Shown here: positions 25,315 through 33,642 of the stretch, piece after piece
Numbering within the stretch: the stretch's first letter is position 1
How the letters are laid out: each line of letters starts with the position of its first letter
Assembly: GCA_965220615.1 (NCBI GenBank)
Contig: CBDCQL010000002.1
Location: 372,001 to 436,000 of the forward strand
Reading direction: 5' to 3'
Origin: JAGWBD01 sp965220615
GTDB taxonomy: Bacteria; Chloroflexota; Anaerolineae; Aggregatilineales; Phototrophicaceae
Length of the DNA: 64,000 nucleotides
The notes under the pieces: generated by a model
Databases searched by the model: none
What the model saw: the letters and a program-made list of their open reading frames with translations, nothing else
Told to the model about the DNA's origin: nothing
Made by a program: the position numbers and the translations under genes

Positions 25315-26229
25315 GTGAAAGTCGAAGATTCCTCCGGCGACACCTGGATCCTGCGGGCAGAGGCCGCTCGCGGCTGGATCAGCGAACTCGCATGGGCTCC
25401 AAACGGGCGGGCGCTGGCTTTGGCCGGGGCCACCGGAATCGCCCTTTTCGCCATCCGGCGTGGCGAACTCCAATTGCGCGCCGTGCTGGAGGGCCATGAG
25501 GGGCCGGTCAAGGGGATCGCCGTCTCCCCCGATGGCACAGTGCTGGCCTCGGCCGGCGCGGACCGAAGCATACGCCTTTGGGACCTGAAGCGTGGCGCCG
25601 CCATGTGGCAGTTGAGCGGCCACGGCGGTTCCGTGGAACGCGTGGCCTTCTCACCGGACGGCGCGCTGCTGGCCTCCGCCGGGGCTGATGCCTCGCTGCG
25701 TGTGCACGACATCCGCACCGGGGCCGAACTAAAAGTAATCAAGAGCCACGACGACGAGGTGCGCGCCCTGTGCTTCTGTGAAGGCGGTCGCCTGCTGGTC
25801 AGCGGCAGTCGCGACAGGCGAGTCTGCGTACACGACAGGGCCGGCGGCCGCCTGCTGCGTGCGGAAGAACACGCGGACTGGCTACGGGTATTGACGGCCA
25901 TGCCCGGCGATGACCGTCTCCTGCTCTCCGCCAGTCGCGACGGTGAACTGCGTCTCAGACCCTGCCGCGACGGCCTGCCGCTGCGTTCGCTGGCCTGCGA
26001 GCACGGCGGTCTGGACTGCGTGTCGGTAGCGCCTGACGGGCGCACTCTGGCAACCGGTGGCAGGGACTGCCGGATACGCCTGTGGCGCGCGACGGACGGC
26101 GCCCGAATCGGCGCTTTTGTGGCGCATGAACGGCCGGTGCTGACGCTGGCTTTCAGTCCGGACGGGCGCTGGCTGGCGAGCGGCGGCGGCGACAATCGGC
26201 TGCGGCTGTGGGGTCGGACTGCGCATTGA
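25315..26229 (+). CDS. WD40 repeat protein
   Basis: The 304-residue product is almost entirely WD40-like repeats. I can count about seven, with clear blocks GHEGPVKGIAVSPDG, SIRLWDLKRG, GHGGSVERVAFSPDG, and VLTLAFSPDGRWLASGGGDN with RLRLW near the end. This would form a single beta-propeller used as a protein-interaction platform. It has no signal peptide or fused domain. The start GTG 25315 follows GGGAGG at 11 bases; an ATG at 25304 is in another frame. It is divergent from the GT4 gene, and its stop codon lies within the -35 element of the tRNA promoter. Confidence 0.82.
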   Translation: MKVEDSSGDTWILRAEAARGWISELAWAPNGRALALAGATGIALFAIRRGELQLRAVLEGHEGPVKGIAVSPDGTVLASAGADRSIRLWDLKRGAAMWQLSGHGGSVERVAFSPDGALLASAGADASLRVHDIRTGAELKVIKSHDDEVRALCFCEGGRLLVSGSRDRRVCVHDRAGGRLLRAEEHADWLRVLTAMPGDDRLLLSASRDGELRLRPCRDGLPLRSLACEHGGLDCVSVAPDGRTLATGGRDCRIRLWRATDGARIGAFVAHERPVLTLAFSPDGRWLASGGGDNRLRLWGRTAH

Positions 26230-26254
26230 GCGCCGTTTCTGCCTCTGCTATACT
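26226..26254 (+). promoter_or_regulatory. Promoter of tRNA-Arg
   Basis: The -35 TTGAGC (26226-26231) is separated by 17 bases from the -10 TATACT (26249-26254), preceded by TGC as an extended -10. The expected start is about 26261, five bases before the tRNA. This is the best sigma-70-like promoter in the first half of the window. Confidence 0.75.
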
Positions 26255-26265
26255 GCGGCGCCGAA

Positions 26266-26337
26266 GCCCCTGTAGCTCAGAGGACAGAGCAGAGGTTTCC
26301 TAAACCTTGTGCACAGGTTCGAGTCCTGTCAGGGGTA
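26266..26337 (+). tRNA. tRNA-Arg (anticodon CCU)
   Basis: The sequence folds as a full cloverleaf of 72 nucleotides. The acceptor stem GCCCCTG pairs with CAGGGGT (one G-U), the D stem is GCTC/GAGC, the anticodon stem GAGGT/ACCTT encloses loop TTCCTAA with anticodon CCT, and the T arm ACAGG-TTCGAGT-CCTGT is standard. The discriminator base is A and no CCA is encoded. It reads AGG codons. The transcript may run on into the small membrane protein gene 7 bases downstream. Confidence 0.95.
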
Positions 26338-26343
26338 AAGTTG

Positions 26344-26541
26344 ATGGAGCCCCGGGACATGCGGGTTTTCCTCGCTCATGGAGCGCTGGGTGTCTGGGAC
26401 GAAGTGATCTTCCTTGGCATCACCGTCGTCTTTGCCCTCATCATGGCTTACAGTTGGTTGCGCAGTCGCAGACTGGTGGATGAGGAAGAGGAAGAGGGCA
26501 TGCCTGGAGACGCGGACCACTTTCGTCTTGACCAGGAGTAG
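26344..26541 (+). CDS. Small membrane protein, 65 residues
   Basis: The product has one membrane helix (about residues 20-40, VIFLGITVVFALIMAYSWL) and an acidic C-terminal tail (VDEEEEEG). The ATG at 26344 lies 6 bases after the tRNA, with AGGGG at the end of the tRNA as a possible ribosome-binding site; an ATG at 26359 is an alternative. The frame is open and the topology is plausible, but I recognise no family. Confidence 0.5.
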   Translation: MEPRDMRVFLAHGALGVWDEVIFLGITVVFALIMAYSWLRSRRLVDEEEEEGMPGDADHFRLDQE

Positions 26542-26611
26542 CGTTTGTCGTTACTGCTGGCGCTGGTAGACTGACCTGCGCGATCGCAGGTGTGGGGACG
26601 GAACAAAAATC

Positions 26612-27763
26612 GTGCTGGTTGACGTCGTTCTGCCCAATCTGGGCTTCGGTATGGAAGAAGGGCAATTGCTCGCCTGGTTGAAAGCGCCGGGCGATGCCGT
26701 GCGCAAGGGCGAGCCCCTGGCGGAAATCGAGGGCGACAAGACCACCGTCGAACTGGAGGCCTTGGCCGACGGCGTGCTGGAAGAGCAACGCGTGCCGGCC
26801 GGGACGACCGTGCCGGTGGGCACCGTGCTGGCCCGTATTCGCCAGGAAGGGGCGGAGCCCGTAGCCGCTGCGCCGACGAATGAACCTGGGACTACGCCCC
26901 CAAAGTCAGCGCCAGCGAAAGAGACTCGCGTGGCTGCCTCCGCCAGGTCCGCGCCAGGCAAGCTGCGTGTACCGCCGGCGCTGCGCCGTCTGGCGCGCGA
27001 ACATGACGTTGATCTGGAGGAACTCGCCGCCAACACTCCTGGAGGGCGGATCACACGAGAGTTGATTGAAGCCCGCATCGCCGCCCGGGAACCGGCCCGG
27101 GAGGGGGAAGCCGGGCGGGAGGCCGTCGCGCTTTCGACCATGCGGCAGATCATCGCCCGGCGCCTGACGCAGGGCATGCAGGAGATGCCGCATTTCTTCG
27201 TACGTGCCGAACTGGACTTCAGCGCGGCGTTACGCGCGCTGCCGGAAGACGTGGGCGTCAACGCTCTCTTGTTGTGGCTGACCGTGCAGGCGCTACGCGA
27301 GGTACCGGACTTCAACGCCACCTTCGAGGACGGCACGCTCTGGCGCCACAAGGGCATCGATCTGGCGCAGGCGGTGGCGCTGCCGGACGGCCTGCTGACG
27401 CCGGTGCTGCGCGACGCCGGCAAGGAGACCCTTGCAGGGCTGGGCGAGCGGTCCCGCGACCTGGTGGCGCGGGCGCGCGCCGGTCGCCTGAAGCCGGAAG
27501 AGATGCAGGGCGGCAGTTTCACACTCAGCAATCTTGGGGTCATAGAGCAGGTCGACGAATTCACCGCCATCATCAACCCGCCGCAAATCGGCATTCTGGC
27601 GGTCGGAGCATTGCGCCAGCGGCCGCTGGTCGTCGATGGTGGCCTGCACGTCCGTTCCACGGCGCGCCTGACTTTGTCGGCAGATCACCGCTTCGTGGAC
27701 GGCATGCTGGCGGCAGATTTCCTGGCTGCCCTGGATCGACACCTGCAGGCCTTCGGCGCCTGA
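26612..27763 (+). CDS. 2-oxo acid dehydrogenase E2 (dihydrolipoamide acyltransferase)
   Basis: The 383-residue E2 core subunit transfers the acyl group from lipoamide to CoA. It has one lipoyl domain (Lys43 in EGDKTTVE), a peripheral-subunit-binding domain near residues 115-155 (VPPALRRLAREHDVDLEEL), and the catalytic acyltransferase domain ending LSADHRFVDGMLAADF with His359 and Asp363. GTG 26612 is the start, behind GGGGACGG. It is the first gene of an E2-E1alpha-E1beta operon. Pyruvate, acetoin and branched-chain versions cannot be separated by sequence alone here. No E3 (lipoamide dehydrogenase) gene is in the window. Confidence 0.9.
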   Translation: MLVDVVLPNLGFGMEEGQLLAWLKAPGDAVRKGEPLAEIEGDKTTVELEALADGVLEEQRVPAGTTVPVGTVLARIRQEGAEPVAAAPTNEPGTTPPKSAPAKETRVAASARSAPGKLRVPPALRRLAREHDVDLEELAANTPGGRITRELIEARIAAREPAREGEAGREAVALSTMRQIIARRLTQGMQEMPHFFVRAELDFSAALRALPEDVGVNALLLWLTVQALREVPDFNATFEDGTLWRHKGIDLAQAVALPDGLLTPVLRDAGKETLAGLGERSRDLVARARAGRLKPEEMQGGSFTLSNLGVIEQVDEFTAIINPPQIGILAVGALRQRPLVVDGGLHVRSTARLTLSADHRFVDGMLAADFLAALDRHLQAFGA

Positions 27764-27792
27764 ACTCAGACGAAGATGAGGAAGGACGAGGA

Positions 27793-28800
27793 ATGAGCAC
27801 GAGCCTGGGCGCGGCAGTGCGCCACAAAATGCTGACCAACATGCTGCTGGTGCGCCATACGGAAGAGCGCATTCAGGAGTTGTTTCTCGAAAACGTCATT
27901 CGCGGCACGACGCATCTCTGCATTGGTCAGGAGGCAGTCTCGGTGGCCATGGCGGAAGTCGTCGACGCGGCGCGTGGCGACACGGTGACCTGCACCTATC
28001 GCGGGCATGGCCACGCCCTGGCGCTGGGTATGTCGCTGGAGTCCATGATGGCCGAGATGATGGGCAAGGTCTCGGGCTGCTCGAAGGGCAAGGGCGGTTC
28101 GATGCACCTGGCCGATCTGGGCGTCGGACTGCTGGGCACCTTCGCCGTCGTGGGCGCAGGACTGCCCGTCACCAACGGCGCGGCGCTGACGGCGCAGATG
28201 CGAGGCAACGGGGCCATTTCCATCTCCATTTTCGGCGACGGCACGCCCAACATTGGCGCCTGGCACGAGGCGGTCAATCTGGCGGCCGTCTGGAAGTTGC
28301 CGGCCGTGTTCCTCTGCGAAAACAATCGCTATGGTGAATACACGCCCTACGACGATACGGCCCCGGTCCCGAACGTCGCCGACCGCGCCGCCGCCTACGG
28401 CATCCCGAGCGTCATCGTTGACGGCCAGGACGCCGAGGCTGTGTATCCGGTCCTGCTCGAAGCGACCGATCGCGCGCGCGCCGGAGACGGGCCCACCCTG
28501 GTGGAAGCGCTGACCTACCGTTACCGTGGCCATTCGCGAAGCGATCCGGCGACCTACCGGCCGGAAGGCGAGCTGGAGCGCTGGATGGAACGCGACCCGA
28601 TCGACATTCTGGCGGGTCGCATGCAGGCAGACGGCCAGTTGACGGCGGCGGAATTCGAGGCTTTGCGGGAGCAGCAAAGGGCCGAGGTACAGCGCGTCAC
28701 CGAATGGGCGATGAACGAGCCCTGGCCGGCGCTGGAGGAGACGCTTGAAGATATCTGGGTGCCGTCAGGCGACGGCGCTGCAGTGGGGGAGGGGTCGTAA
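27793..28800 (+). CDS. 2-oxo acid/acetoin dehydrogenase E1 alpha subunit
   Basis: The 335-residue ThDP-dependent E1 alpha has the cofactor motif GDG (148-150, IFGDGTPNIGAWHEA) followed 27 residues later by NN (CENNRYGEYTP). The RGTTHLCIGQEAVSVAMA and TYRGHGHALALGM regions are typical of E1 alpha of the pyruvate and acetoin complexes, and SKGKGGSMHLAD is also characteristic. ATG 27793 follows AGGACGAGG. The stop TAA overlaps the ATG of the beta gene, so alpha and beta are coupled. The complex would feed acetyl-CoA. Confidence 0.92.
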   Translation: MSTSLGAAVRHKMLTNMLLVRHTEERIQELFLENVIRGTTHLCIGQEAVSVAMAEVVDAARGDTVTCTYRGHGHALALGMSLESMMAEMMGKVSGCSKGKGGSMHLADLGVGLLGTFAVVGAGLPVTNGAALTAQMRGNGAISISIFGDGTPNIGAWHEAVNLAAVWKLPAVFLCENNRYGEYTPYDDTAPVPNVADRAAAYGIPSVIVDGQDAEAVYPVLLEATDRARAGDGPTLVEALTYRYRGHSRSDPATYRPEGELERWMERDPIDILAGRMQADGQLTAAEFEALREQQRAEVQRVTEWAMNEPWPALEETLEDIWVPSGDGAAVGEGS

Positions 28801-29780
28801 TGGCCGTCATAACCTGTCGCGATGCGGTCGTGCGCGCGCTGGATGAGGAAATGGCGCGCGACGAGGACGTCATATTCTTCGGTGAGGACGTGGGCAAGGC
28901 CGGCGGTGTTTTCAAGGTGACGCCCGGCCTCTACGAAAAATACGGCGAGCGGCGCGTGCGCGATACGCCAATCTCCGAGAATGCCATCGTTGGTGCTGGC
29001 GTGGGGGCGGCGGTGACCGGCATGCGTCCGGTCATCGAGCTCATGTTCGCGGACTTTGCCGCGGTCACGCTGGATCAGATCGTCAACCAGGCGGCCAAGC
29101 TGCGTTACATGTCCGGCGGCCAGATCCAGGTGCCGCTGACCATCCGCATGGCCCAGGGCAGCGCCGGCGGCTTCGGTTCGCAACATTCGCAGTGCTGCGA
29201 GTCCTGGTTCATGCACGCGCCCGGCCTGAAGGTCTGCGTGCCGGGCACGCCCGCGGATATTCTTGGCCTTCTCAAGAGCGCCGTCCGGGACGACAACCCG
29301 GTCATCTTCCTTGAACACAAGGGGCAATACGCCGAGCGTGGCGAAGTGCCCGACCATGCCGGCCACCTGGTGCCGCTGGGCGAGGCGCGCGTCGTGAGGG
29401 AGGGCGGAGACGTCACCATCGCCGCTGTGCAACGCATGGTGGGTGTGGCGCTTAAGGCAGCCGACAGCCTGGCCGAGCAGGGCGTGGAATGCGAGGTCAT
29501 TGACCCGCGCACACTGGTGCCGCTGGACATGGAGACCATCGCCCGATCAGTGGAGAAGACCGGGCATCTGGTCACGGTGGAGGAAGCGGTGCGCGCCGGC
29601 GGCTGGGGCGCGGAGGTCGTATCGCAAATCACCGAAAACAACATCTGGTCGCTGGAAGGGCCGGTCGTGCGCGTCACCCTTGGCGCCGGCATCATTCCCT
29701 TTAGCCAGCCGCTGGAGGAACATCTCCTGCCCGGGCCGGAGGACGTTGTCGCGGCCGTGCAGCGCTCGCTTGAAGGCTGA
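28800..29780 (+). CDS. 2-oxo acid/acetoin dehydrogenase E1 beta subunit
   Basis: The 326-residue E1 beta completes the heterotetrameric ThDP enzyme. Its signature segments are VIFFGEDVGKAGGVFKVT, DTPISENAIVGAGVGAA, SQHSQCCESWFMHAPGLKV and EVIDPRTLVPLD. It starts at ATG 28800 behind GGGGAGGGG and ends 2 bases before the zinc alcohol dehydrogenase. The Gln-His-Ser segment SQHSQCCESW matches the beta active-site region of pyruvate- and acetoin-type enzymes. Confidence 0.92.
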   Translation: MAVITCRDAVVRALDEEMARDEDVIFFGEDVGKAGGVFKVTPGLYEKYGERRVRDTPISENAIVGAGVGAAVTGMRPVIELMFADFAAVTLDQIVNQAAKLRYMSGGQIQVPLTIRMAQGSAGGFGSQHSQCCESWFMHAPGLKVCVPGTPADILGLLKSAVRDDNPVIFLEHKGQYAERGEVPDHAGHLVPLGEARVVREGGDVTIAAVQRMVGVALKAADSLAEQGVECEVIDPRTLVPLDMETIARSVEKTGHLVTVEEAVRAGGWGAEVVSQITENNIWSLEGPVVRVTLGAGIIPFSQPLEEHLLPGPEDVVAAVQRSLEG

Positions 29781-29782
29781 CG

Positions 29783-30802
29783 ATGCAGACCGTCGTGCTG
29801 GAGCAGCCGGGGAGTCTGGCGCTCGCGGAGACGCCGCTGCCTGAGGGACCGCTGCCAGAGAACGAGGCCCTGGTGCGGGTCCGGCGCGTGGGGGTTTGCG
29901 GCAGCGACCTCAAGGCTTACCTGGGTGAAATGCCCTTTCTGAGTTACCCGCGCGTCCTCGGTCATGAACTGGGTGTGGAGATCCTGGAAATCGGCCCCAA
30001 CGTGGCGGGTCTGCGCGTCGGTGACCGGGCGGCGGTCGAGCCATATCTGAATTGCGGTCATTGTATTGCCTGCCGCCGTGGCCGCACGAATTGCTGCAGT
30101 TCCCTGCGCGTGCTGGGCGTCCACACGGATGGCGGCATGCGCGAGTTCATCCGCGTCCCGGTCGGCAAGCTGCATCCCTCGGCTGAGCTGACGCTGGACC
30201 AGCTGGCGCTGGTGGAGACCCTGGTCATCGGGGCGCACGCCATCCGGCGCGGCGCGCCCCGTCCGGATGACCGCCTGCTGGTCGTTGGCGTGGGCCCCAT
30301 CGGGCTGACGGTCATCGCCTCGGCTGCCGCAAGCGGCGTGGACATCATCGCCATGGACGTCAATCCGGCGCGCCTCGAGTTCGCCCAGGAAATGCCGGGC
30401 GTGAGCCACGTGGTCGACGCCCGCGACCGGCCGCTGGAGCAACTGGCCGAAATTACGGACGGCGACATGCCGACCCAGGTCTATGACGCCTCCGGCAGCG
30501 CTGCCGCCATGAACGCGTCCTTCGACACCCTGGCGATGGGCGGGACCCTGGTCTTCGTGGGGCTGGTGACGGACGACATCACCTTCCACGACCCCGAGTT
30601 TCACCGGCGCGAAATGACGGTCATGAGCAGCCGCAACGGCACCGCCGAAGATTTCCGCCAGGTCATCGACCTGGTCGAGACGGGTGCCATCGATACCACG
30701 CCCTGGATCACCCATCGCGCCACGCCGACGGAACTCATCCATGATCTACCGTCCTGGCTGGACCCCGCCAGCGGCTGTCTGAAGGCGATGATGCAATTCT
30801 GA
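29783..30802 (+). CDS. Zinc-dependent MDR alcohol/polyol dehydrogenase
   Basis: The 339-residue medium-chain dehydrogenase has catalytic zinc residues Cys39 (GVCGSD), His61-Glu62 (GHELG) and Glu149-like, structural-zinc cysteines at 91, 94, 97 and 104 or 105 (CGHCIACRRGRTNCC), and the NAD motif VVGVGPIGLTVIASAAA near 169. It resembles the sugar-acid and polyol dehydrogenases, such as L-gulonate or galactonate 5-dehydrogenases, but the substrate is open. It closes the E2-E1alpha-E1beta operon, so it may supply its 2-oxo acid or a precursor. Confidence 0.85.
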   Translation: MQTVVLEQPGSLALAETPLPEGPLPENEALVRVRRVGVCGSDLKAYLGEMPFLSYPRVLGHELGVEILEIGPNVAGLRVGDRAAVEPYLNCGHCIACRRGRTNCCSSLRVLGVHTDGGMREFIRVPVGKLHPSAELTLDQLALVETLVIGAHAIRRGAPRPDDRLLVVGVGPIGLTVIASAAASGVDIIAMDVNPARLEFAQEMPGVSHVVDARDRPLEQLAEITDGDMPTQVYDASGSAAAMNASFDTLAMGGTLVFVGLVTDDITFHDPEFHRREMTVMSSRNGTAEDFRQVIDLVETGAIDTTPWITHRATPTELIHDLPSWLDPASGCLKAMMQF

Positions 30803-30888
30803 GACGTCGCCGCGACAACCATCGTGAAATAATGTACAAATTAGGCCATGCTGCTGTTTCTCGCCCGCCAGGCGGACTGACCCCATAC

Positions 30889-33048
30889 ATGCGGCTGCGC
30901 CACGTATTGTTGTGCGCCCTTGTGCTGCTGCTGCCGGCCCTGCCGGCCCATGCCCATGGATTCATCGTACGTGCCCTGCCGGAGGACCGCGCCGAGCTGG
31001 AGCACCCGCCGGCCCGCTTGCGCTACTGGTTCAGCGAGAGCCTGGAGCCGGCCTTCAGTGCGCTAACGCTGCGGCGACAGGACGGGAGCGTCGTCGCGGA
31101 AGGTGGCGTTGATCCCGACAATCCACTGCAGATGAATCTGGCCGTTCCCGCCGATCTGCAGGATGGCGTCTACCTGGTCGATTTGCGGCCGGCGTTCGCC
31201 AGCGACGGTCACGTGGTGCCCGAAACGCGCGTCTTTTTCCTGGGTCAGGCGGCGGACGCGGTCGTTGGCAGCGATCGTGATTACGCCATCAAGCCCCTGG
31301 AAGCGTTATGGCGGGCCCTGCTCTATGGTTCCTGCCTGCTGCTCTTCGGGACCCATGTCTTGTACGGCGCGGTTTTGCTGCCGGCCTGGGGCAGTCGGGC
31401 GAAGTTGGCCGGCGGCCTGCCACCGCGTGTCATGAACCGATTGGGTCACATCGCGCTGGCCGCGCTGGCGGTCGCTTTCGTCGCCAACCTGCTGGCCATG
31501 TTGCAGCAAAGCATGGTCTTTTTCGCCGTCGATGCCGGCACTGTGCTGGTCGAGGGGCTGTGGCAGGTGGTGCGTATCGGCTCGCGCTTCGGCGACGTAT
31601 GGACCGCCCGCCTGCTGCTGCTCCTCCTTTGCACGGGGCTGGTCGTACTCGCCATCCGCTGGCGCCAACGCCATCCGGAGCAGGTGAGGCCCCTGTGGGC
31701 CGCCAATCTGTGGGTGGTGGCGTTGTTGCTGGGCACTTTCAGCATCAACAGCCACGCGGCAGGCTCCCTCCGTCATCCCTGGCTGGCGCTGCTGGTCGAC
31801 TGGATCCACACTCTCGCCGCCGCTGCATGGAGCGGTGCTTTGGTGGCTTTGGCGCTGCTGCTACCCCTGGCGCTTCGGCCCCTGGATGCGGCGCAGCGGG
31901 ATGCGGCGACACAGGTCGTACTGCGACGTTTCACCTGGCTGGCGCTGCGGGCGTTGGCCGTGTTGACGGCGAGCGGCCTGTTCAGCGCACTAAACTGGCT
32001 GCAGCGTCCGTCTGACCTGACGGACACGGACTGGGGTCTGGCCTTGCTGGCCAAACTGGCGCTCGTGACGTTGTCGTTGCTGGCGGCGGCCGGACAAACG
32101 GAAATGTTTCGTCCCGCTCGCCGACCGGTTACCCCGGTCCACACCGGCCTGCGACTGGAGGCAACACTGCTCTCGTTGACGCTGGTTCCCCTGGCCCTGC
32201 TGGCCGCAGCGGCGGTGCCGCAACCCGACCTTGGACCCGCGCCCGCCGCACCCTCCGCTGCACAGCGGGTGGCAGGAAGTCGCGTCGACATCAGCCTGGC
32301 GCCGGGCGGGCCGGGCATCAACAGCCTCGACCTGCGCATCCCCGGAGCGACGCAGGTGCAGGTGCAAGTAGCGTCGCCGCAACGGGACTGGCGTAGCGCC
32401 TGGCTGGAAGCGGTCGCCCTGGGCGACGGCCTCTTCACCTTGAGCACGGACACCATCGACGACGAAGGTCACTGGCAGATCCTGGTGGATTTCCGGATTG
32501 AGTCGGGCCCGCTGCAGCGGGCCGCTTTCGCCTGGGAAATTGGTAATGAAGCAGCGCCGGGCACGTCACTGCCCACCGGCGTGCAGCACTGGCTGGCAAC
32601 CCTCTTGCTGGTCCTGGCCATATTCTGGTTGATGCTGTCGCCGCTGCGGCGCGCCCTGCGTTGGCTGAACTGGCAACCGGCGAGTCTGGCGACGGCCATC
32701 GGCGCGACCCTGGCCTTCGGACTGATCGTCGGGCTGGGCGTGACGCTGGTGGCGCGCAACGATGCCGCCTGGCGTGAGACGCTCTGGCCGCTGCCGACAA
32801 TCGTCAACCCGGAGCTGGCCGATGCGGCCTCACTGGCGCGCGGGCGTTCGTTGTATGATGAACACTGCGTCTGGGAGGGGGCCGCGCTGGAGGAAGTCGT
32901 CACGCGTTTGCCGCGCCTGCGTGACGAGCAACTCTTTACCATGACGCAGGAGGGCTGGCGCGCGCTGCCGCCCTGCGCAGGAGACTTTTCCGGAAACGAA
33001 CGTTGGCATCTTGTCAACCATATTCGCAGTCTGCAGAGAGGCCGATGA
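30889..33048 (+). CDS. CopC-CopD copper protein fusion with degenerate cytochrome-like C-terminus
   Basis: The 719-residue secreted and membrane protein starts with a signal peptide (MRLRHVLLCALVLLL, cut after AHA). It continues with CopC: the N-terminal His of the mature protein at 23, FSESLEPAFSALTL, and DGHVV for the copper ligands. A CopD-like membrane part with about eight helices (residues 150-420) follows, then a periplasmic beta domain (about 440-560), a helix pair and a C-terminal 75 residues that looks like cytochrome c (ASLARGRSLYDEHC, then RWHLVNHIRSL). The heme motif CxxCH is absent there. ATG 30889 was preferred over ATG 30832 because the signal peptide begins there. It should import or bind copper. 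Confidence 0.8.
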   Translation: MRLRHVLLCALVLLLPALPAHAHGFIVRALPEDRAELEHPPARLRYWFSESLEPAFSALTLRRQDGSVVAEGGVDPDNPLQMNLAVPADLQDGVYLVDLRPAFASDGHVVPETRVFFLGQAADAVVGSDRDYAIKPLEALWRALLYGSCLLLFGTHVLYGAVLLPAWGSRAKLAGGLPPRVMNRLGHIALAALAVAFVANLLAMLQQSMVFFAVDAGTVLVEGLWQVVRIGSRFGDVWTARLLLLLLCTGLVVLAIRWRQRHPEQVRPLWAANLWVVALLLGTFSINSHAAGSLRHPWLALLVDWIHTLAAAAWSGALVALALLLPLALRPLDAAQRDAATQVVLRRFTWLALRALAVLTASGLFSALNWLQRPSDLTDTDWGLALLAKLALVTLSLLAAAGQTEMFRPARRPVTPVHTGLRLEATLLSLTLVPLALLAAAAVPQPDLGPAPAAPSAAQRVAGSRVDISLAPGGPGINSLDLRIPGATQVQVQVASPQRDWRSAWLEAVALGDGLFTLSTDTIDDEGHWQILVDFRIESGPLQRAAFAWEIGNEAAPGTSLPTGVQHWLATLLLVLAIFWLMLSPLRRALRWLNWQPASLATAIGATLAFGLIVGLGVTLVARNDAAWRETLWPLPTIVNPELADAASLARGRSLYDEHCVWEGAALEEVVTRLPRLRDEQLFTMTQEGWRALPPCAGDFSGNERWHLVNHIRSLQRGR

Positions 33049-33638
33049 TCGACATCATTCACCATCCCGCCGATTCCGGTTGGGCGCGACAACTAAAGCA
33101 GAACCTGGCTTCTATCGACAGCGGAGCGACGCTTGTGCTGCTGTCAACCGACGCCGTGGACGACCAACAGGTGCTGGAGCAACTGGAAAGTGCGCTTGAT
33201 GGTGGCCGGCTTATTGTGCCGCTGCTGGCGGAAGGCGTCAGTTTGCCGGCCCTTATCGAACACCTGGAACCCGTTGAGCCAGGCGACCTGGATGGCTTGG
33301 CGAAGCGCCTGTCTGAACCGGAGGCCTCCTTGCCCATGCGTGTGCATACGCGGTCGCTGCGCGCCAGCAACCGCCGCGCCGCGCTGGTGGTACTGTTGCT
33401 GGCGGGCATCATGTTCGTGGCGGCGCTGTATGGCGTGGGTGTCCTGGGCCTCCAGTATCCCCATGAGGAATACGACGAAGTACATGAACGGGTCGTGGCG
33501 ACTCGCGACGCCTTTATCGAAGAGGCTCTGCCGCGTGGCACGGACGAGGCGGCCGACTTCGCCGTTACGGCGGAAGCGGCGGCCACGGCCTTGCGGCCGC
33601 TGCTGATCGCCACTGCCACTGCGCGGGCCGGCAGCTGA
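33045..33638 (+). CDS. Membrane protein with possible TIR-like N-terminus
   Basis: The 197-residue product has an N-terminal domain of about 95 residues, one membrane helix (about 105-128, RRAALVVLLLAGIMFVAAL) and a 65-residue outer or inner tail. The N-terminal segment pattern, a strand ATLVLLSTDAVD, helix VLEQLESALDGG, strand RLIVPLLAEG, then LPALIEHLEPVEPGD, follows the second half of TIR domains. The N-terminal strand DIIHHPADSGWARQL resembles their start without the FISY motif or a visible catalytic Glu. This is an inference of low strength. ATG 33045 overlaps the copper-protein stop, so the two are coupled. Confidence 0.5.
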   Translation: MIDIIHHPADSGWARQLKQNLASIDSGATLVLLSTDAVDDQQVLEQLESALDGGRLIVPLLAEGVSLPALIEHLEPVEPGDLDGLAKRLSEPEASLPMRVHTRSLRASNRRAALVVLLLAGIMFVAALYGVGVLGLQYPHEEYDEVHERVVATRDAFIEEALPRGTDEAADFAVTAEAAATALRPLLIATATARAGS

Positions 33639-33642
33639 AAAG

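Noticed and set aside
29105..30742. 545-codon open frame on the minus strand
   Set aside because: It lies antisense to E1 beta and the zinc dehydrogenase, both with complete active-site motifs.
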